Source of the DNA: Bacillus tianshenii
GTDB taxonomy: Bacteria > Bacillota > Bacilli > Bacillales > Bacillaceae_N
Direction of reading: 5' to 3'
Assembly: GCA_020524525.2 (NCBI GenBank)
Contig: CP129018.1
Location: 2,608,115 to 2,672,114 of the forward strand
DNA length: 64,000 nt
The notes below the pieces were generated by a model that saw only the letters and a list, made by a program, of their open reading frames with translations, was not told where the DNA came from and made no database searches. Shown here piece after piece: positions 62,390 to 64,000 of this stretch; position 1 is the stretch's first letter, and each line of letters starts with the position of its first letter. Both the position numbers and the translations under genes were made by a program.

Positions 62390-63652
62390 TTGCAGTATGA
62401 TGTAATCGTCATTGGCGGCGGACCTTCTGGTTTGATGGCAGCAATTGCCGCTAGTGAGCATGGAGCAAAAACATTACTGATTGATAAAGGATCAAAGCTT
62501 GGTCGAAAGCTAGCGATTTCAGGGGGCGGTAGATGTAACGTTACAAACCGCATGCCGATAGAAGAGATTATTCAACATATCCCTGGCAATGGTCGCTTTC
62601 TATACAGTGCTTTTTCCGAATTTGATAATGAAGATATTATTCGTTTCTTTGAAAAATTAGGAGTTGGATTGAAAGAAGAGGATAACGGTCGAATGTTTCC
62701 GACAAGTAATCGCGCTCAATCTGTTGTTGAAGCCCTTCTTTCACGCCTTGATCGCTTAAAAGTCGATATAAGAACAAATACACCCGTCAAAACTATTCGC
62801 TATGATGATGAAAAAGCAAAGGGAATTACCTTAAAAAACGGAGAAGAAATTGATTCGAAGGCGATTGTTATCGCAGTCGGCGGGAAGTCAGTCCCTCATA
62901 CAGGAAGTACTGGAGACGGCTATGCATGGGCCGAAAAAGCAGGTCACACAATCACAGACCTCTTCCCAACAGAAGTACCGCTTACGTCTAAGGAGCCTTT
63001 CATTCGTAATCGTGAGCTTCAAGGGATCTCCATTCGAAATGGAGCATTGTCTGTTATAAATAAAAAAGGGAAGAAGATTGTCACACATGAGATGGACTTT
63101 CTATTTACTCACCTCGGCTTATCAGGACCAGCCGCGCTTCGTTGTAGTCAATATATTGTCAAAGAAATGAAAAAACAAAGTGGAAACCCAGTCACAATAA
63201 CAGTGGATTTGTTTCCAAAACAAAATGAAGAACAAGCATTTCAAATGCTGACAAAACAGCTTAAACAACATTCAAAGAAATCAATAAAGAATGTATTAAA
63301 AGAAATGATTCAAGAACGATACCTTCTTTTCTTGTTAGAGCGAAATGAAATCGATCCACAAACAACTTATGATCACTTAAGCAATGAGCAGCTCCGCTCA
63401 CTTATTACTGACATTAAGAACTTACACGTTAAAATTAATGGAACACTGCCAATTGAAAAAGCATTTGTCACTGGCGGTGGAGTCTCAATTAAAGAAGTAC
63501 ACCCGAAAACAATGGCTTCAAAAAAGAAAGTTGGGCTGTTCTTCTGTGGTGAAATTTTGGATATTCACGGCTATACAGGCGGCTTTAACATAACAGCAGC
63601 CCTAGTTACCGGAAGATTAGCTGGATACAATGCAGCAACAGGCGGGGCTTAA
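62390..63652 (+). CDS. ytfP: YtfP: FAD-dependent oxidoreductase (HI0933/BaiN-like)
   Basis: 420 residues. An N-terminal dinucleotide-binding motif [17 protein letters not shown] (residues 5-21) and the family pattern [18 protein letters not shown] are followed by a second nucleotide segment ([20 protein letters not shown]). The C-terminal [26 protein letters not shown] binds FAD. It is a cytoplasmic flavoprotein of the NAD(P)/FAD-dependent oxidoreductase family with no settled substrate. TTG start with AGGTG. Its terminator overlaps the stop codon. Confidence 0.92.
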   Translation: MQYDVIVIGGGPSGLMAAIAASEHGAKTLLIDKGSKLGRKLAISGGGRCNVTNRMPIEEIIQHIPGNGRFLYSAFSEFDNEDIIRFFEKLGVGLKEEDNGRMFPTSNRAQSVVEALLSRLDRLKVDIRTNTPVKTIRYDDEKAKGITLKNGEEIDSKAIVIAVGGKSVPHTGSTGDGYAWAEKAGHTITDLFPTEVPLTSKEPFIRNRELQGISIRNGALSVINKKGKKIVTHEMDFLFTHLGLSGPAALRCSQYIVKEMKKQSGNPVTITVDLFPKQNEEQAFQMLTKQLKQHSKKSIKNVLKEMIQERYLLFLLERNEIDPQTTYDHLSNEQLRSLITDIKNLHVKINGTLPIEKAFVTGGGVSIKEVHPKTMASKKKVGLFFCGEILDIHGYTGGFNITAALVTGRLAGYNAATGGA

Positions 63653-63670
63653 TACAACCCTGCCTGTTTT
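63637..63670. terminator. Terminator of ytfP
   Basis: AACAGGCGGG (63637-63646) pairs with CCCTGCCTGTT (63658-63668) with one bulge, then TTTTATT. The stop codon lies in the loop. Confidence 0.75.
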
Positions 63671-63851
63671 ATTGGCGATAAACAACCATTGCCGCAAAAC
63701 AATATACCTGCTCTTCTTCATTCTCTGTTGCAACAGACGTTTGAAACTGAATGTCCTTCACATCCTGTTCATTCAACGTTGCAAGAAATTCATTCAGTAC
63801 CTCTTCTAAATCCTTCTCATGCTGCTCGTCAAAAATTTTTACCCTTAACAA
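63669..63851 (-). CDS. Cse60-like sporulation protein
   Basis: 60 residues, reading LRVKIFDEQHEKDLEEVLNE at the start and EEQVYCFAAMVVYRQ at the end. This matches the small Bacillus sporulation protein Cse60 (expressed under SigE in the mother cell). The molecular role is unknown. TTG start with AAGGGGGT. It converges on ytfP. I saw no convincing SigE promoter, so the assignment rests on protein similarity. Confidence 0.7.
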   Translation of the reverse strand: MLRVKIFDEQHEKDLEEVLNEFLATLNEQDVKDIQFQTSVATENEEEQVYCFAAMVVYRQ

Positions 63852-63956
63852 GAACGGACCCCCTTTTTTTGCTTCTTGTAAGAAGTTACGCCCTTACCTT
63901 TGTCGATTCCTTTAGCGAGCATTGGCGACTTTTAGGAGGTTTCGTCCTTTCTAAAG

Positions 63957-63986
63957 AAAAAAAGCTCTCGTTACGCAAACGAGAGC
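63957..63986 (-). terminator. Terminator of a gene beyond the right window edge
   Basis: A 9-bp perfect stem (63964-63972 with 63978-63986), followed on the minus strand by TTTTTTTC. It should end a minus-strand gene whose coding part lies outside the window. Confidence 0.75.
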
Positions 63987-64000
63987 CTTAAACAGTAAAG

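Noticed and set aside
1-64000. tRNA, rRNA, IS element, prophage, CRISPR
   Set aside because: Looked for and not found; all sizeable regions are explained by chromosomal protein-coding genes.

Overview
The window is chromosomal DNA from a low-GC, spore-forming, motile member of the Bacillaceae. Gene content and order follow the acsA-ytfP region of the Bacillus subtilis chromosome: acsA, acuABC, motPS, ccpA, aroA, ytxJ, ytxHG, murC, sftA (ytpT), ytpRQP, ytoQ, ytoP, ytzB, trmB, ytzH, ytmP, amyX, pepV, ytzE, ytgP, ytfP. A MotPS-type (usually sodium-driven) stator, an ectoine hydroxylase and a TRAP-TAXI transporter point to a halotolerant or alkaliphilic lifestyle. I cannot name the genus. No rRNA, tRNA, CRISPR array, IS element or prophage was seen.

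Layout. 1-6.5 kb: end of a class A penicillin-binding protein, then acsA divergent from acuABC (acetyl-CoA synthetase and its acetylation control). 6.5-10.5 kb: motPS, ccpA and the chorismate mutase-DAHP synthase gene. 10.6-12.8 kb: a large FtsA-like protein with an unusual C-terminal repeat region. 12.8-18.3 kb: a bacilliredoxin, ectoine hydroxylase, YtxH/YtxG, an M29 aminopeptidase and murC. 18.6-23.1 kb: nicotinate phosphoribosyltransferase and a TRAP-TAXI uptake system. 23.4-34.7 kb: the sftA-ytpRQP-ytoQP group, with an orphan PTS EIIC-like membrane protein, a lipoprotein, a nitrilase-like protein and an MBL-fold hydrolase.

34.8-46.4 kb is the main accessory region. It is a catabolic island with a transporter, alpha/beta-hydrolase, acyl-CoA dehydrogenase, acyl-CoA ligase, 3-hydroxyacyl-CoA dehydrogenase, two crotonases and an aldehyde dehydrogenase. 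It also holds a PAS-AAA+-HTH sigma-54 activator. Both catabolic transcription units start at near-perfect -24/-12 (sigma-54) promoters, and each has GTTTC/GAAAC inverted repeats about 75-95 bp upstream. The island therefore looks like a self-contained SigL regulon for a carboxylic acid degraded as a CoA ester. A divergent gene inside the island encodes a P-loop ATPase that seems fused to an Asp23/Gls24-like domain.

46.5-64 kb returns to the conserved backbone: trmB, a 57-residue membrane protein behind a cre-like site, ytzH, ytmP, type I pullulanase, an EAL protein, an LrgAB pair, ThpR, an MFS carrier, PepV, a TrkA-N potassium channel, YtzE, an RsuA-type pseudouridine synthase, a small coiled-coil protein behind a SigK-like promoter, the MurJ-like flippase YtgP, YtfP and a Cse60-like sporulation protein.

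Most genes run on the minus strand. Convergent neighbours usually share a bidirectional hairpin terminator that often overlaps a stop codon. Many start codons were moved from the longest ORF to the first start with a good Shine-Dalgarno sequence; TTG and GTG starts are frequent.
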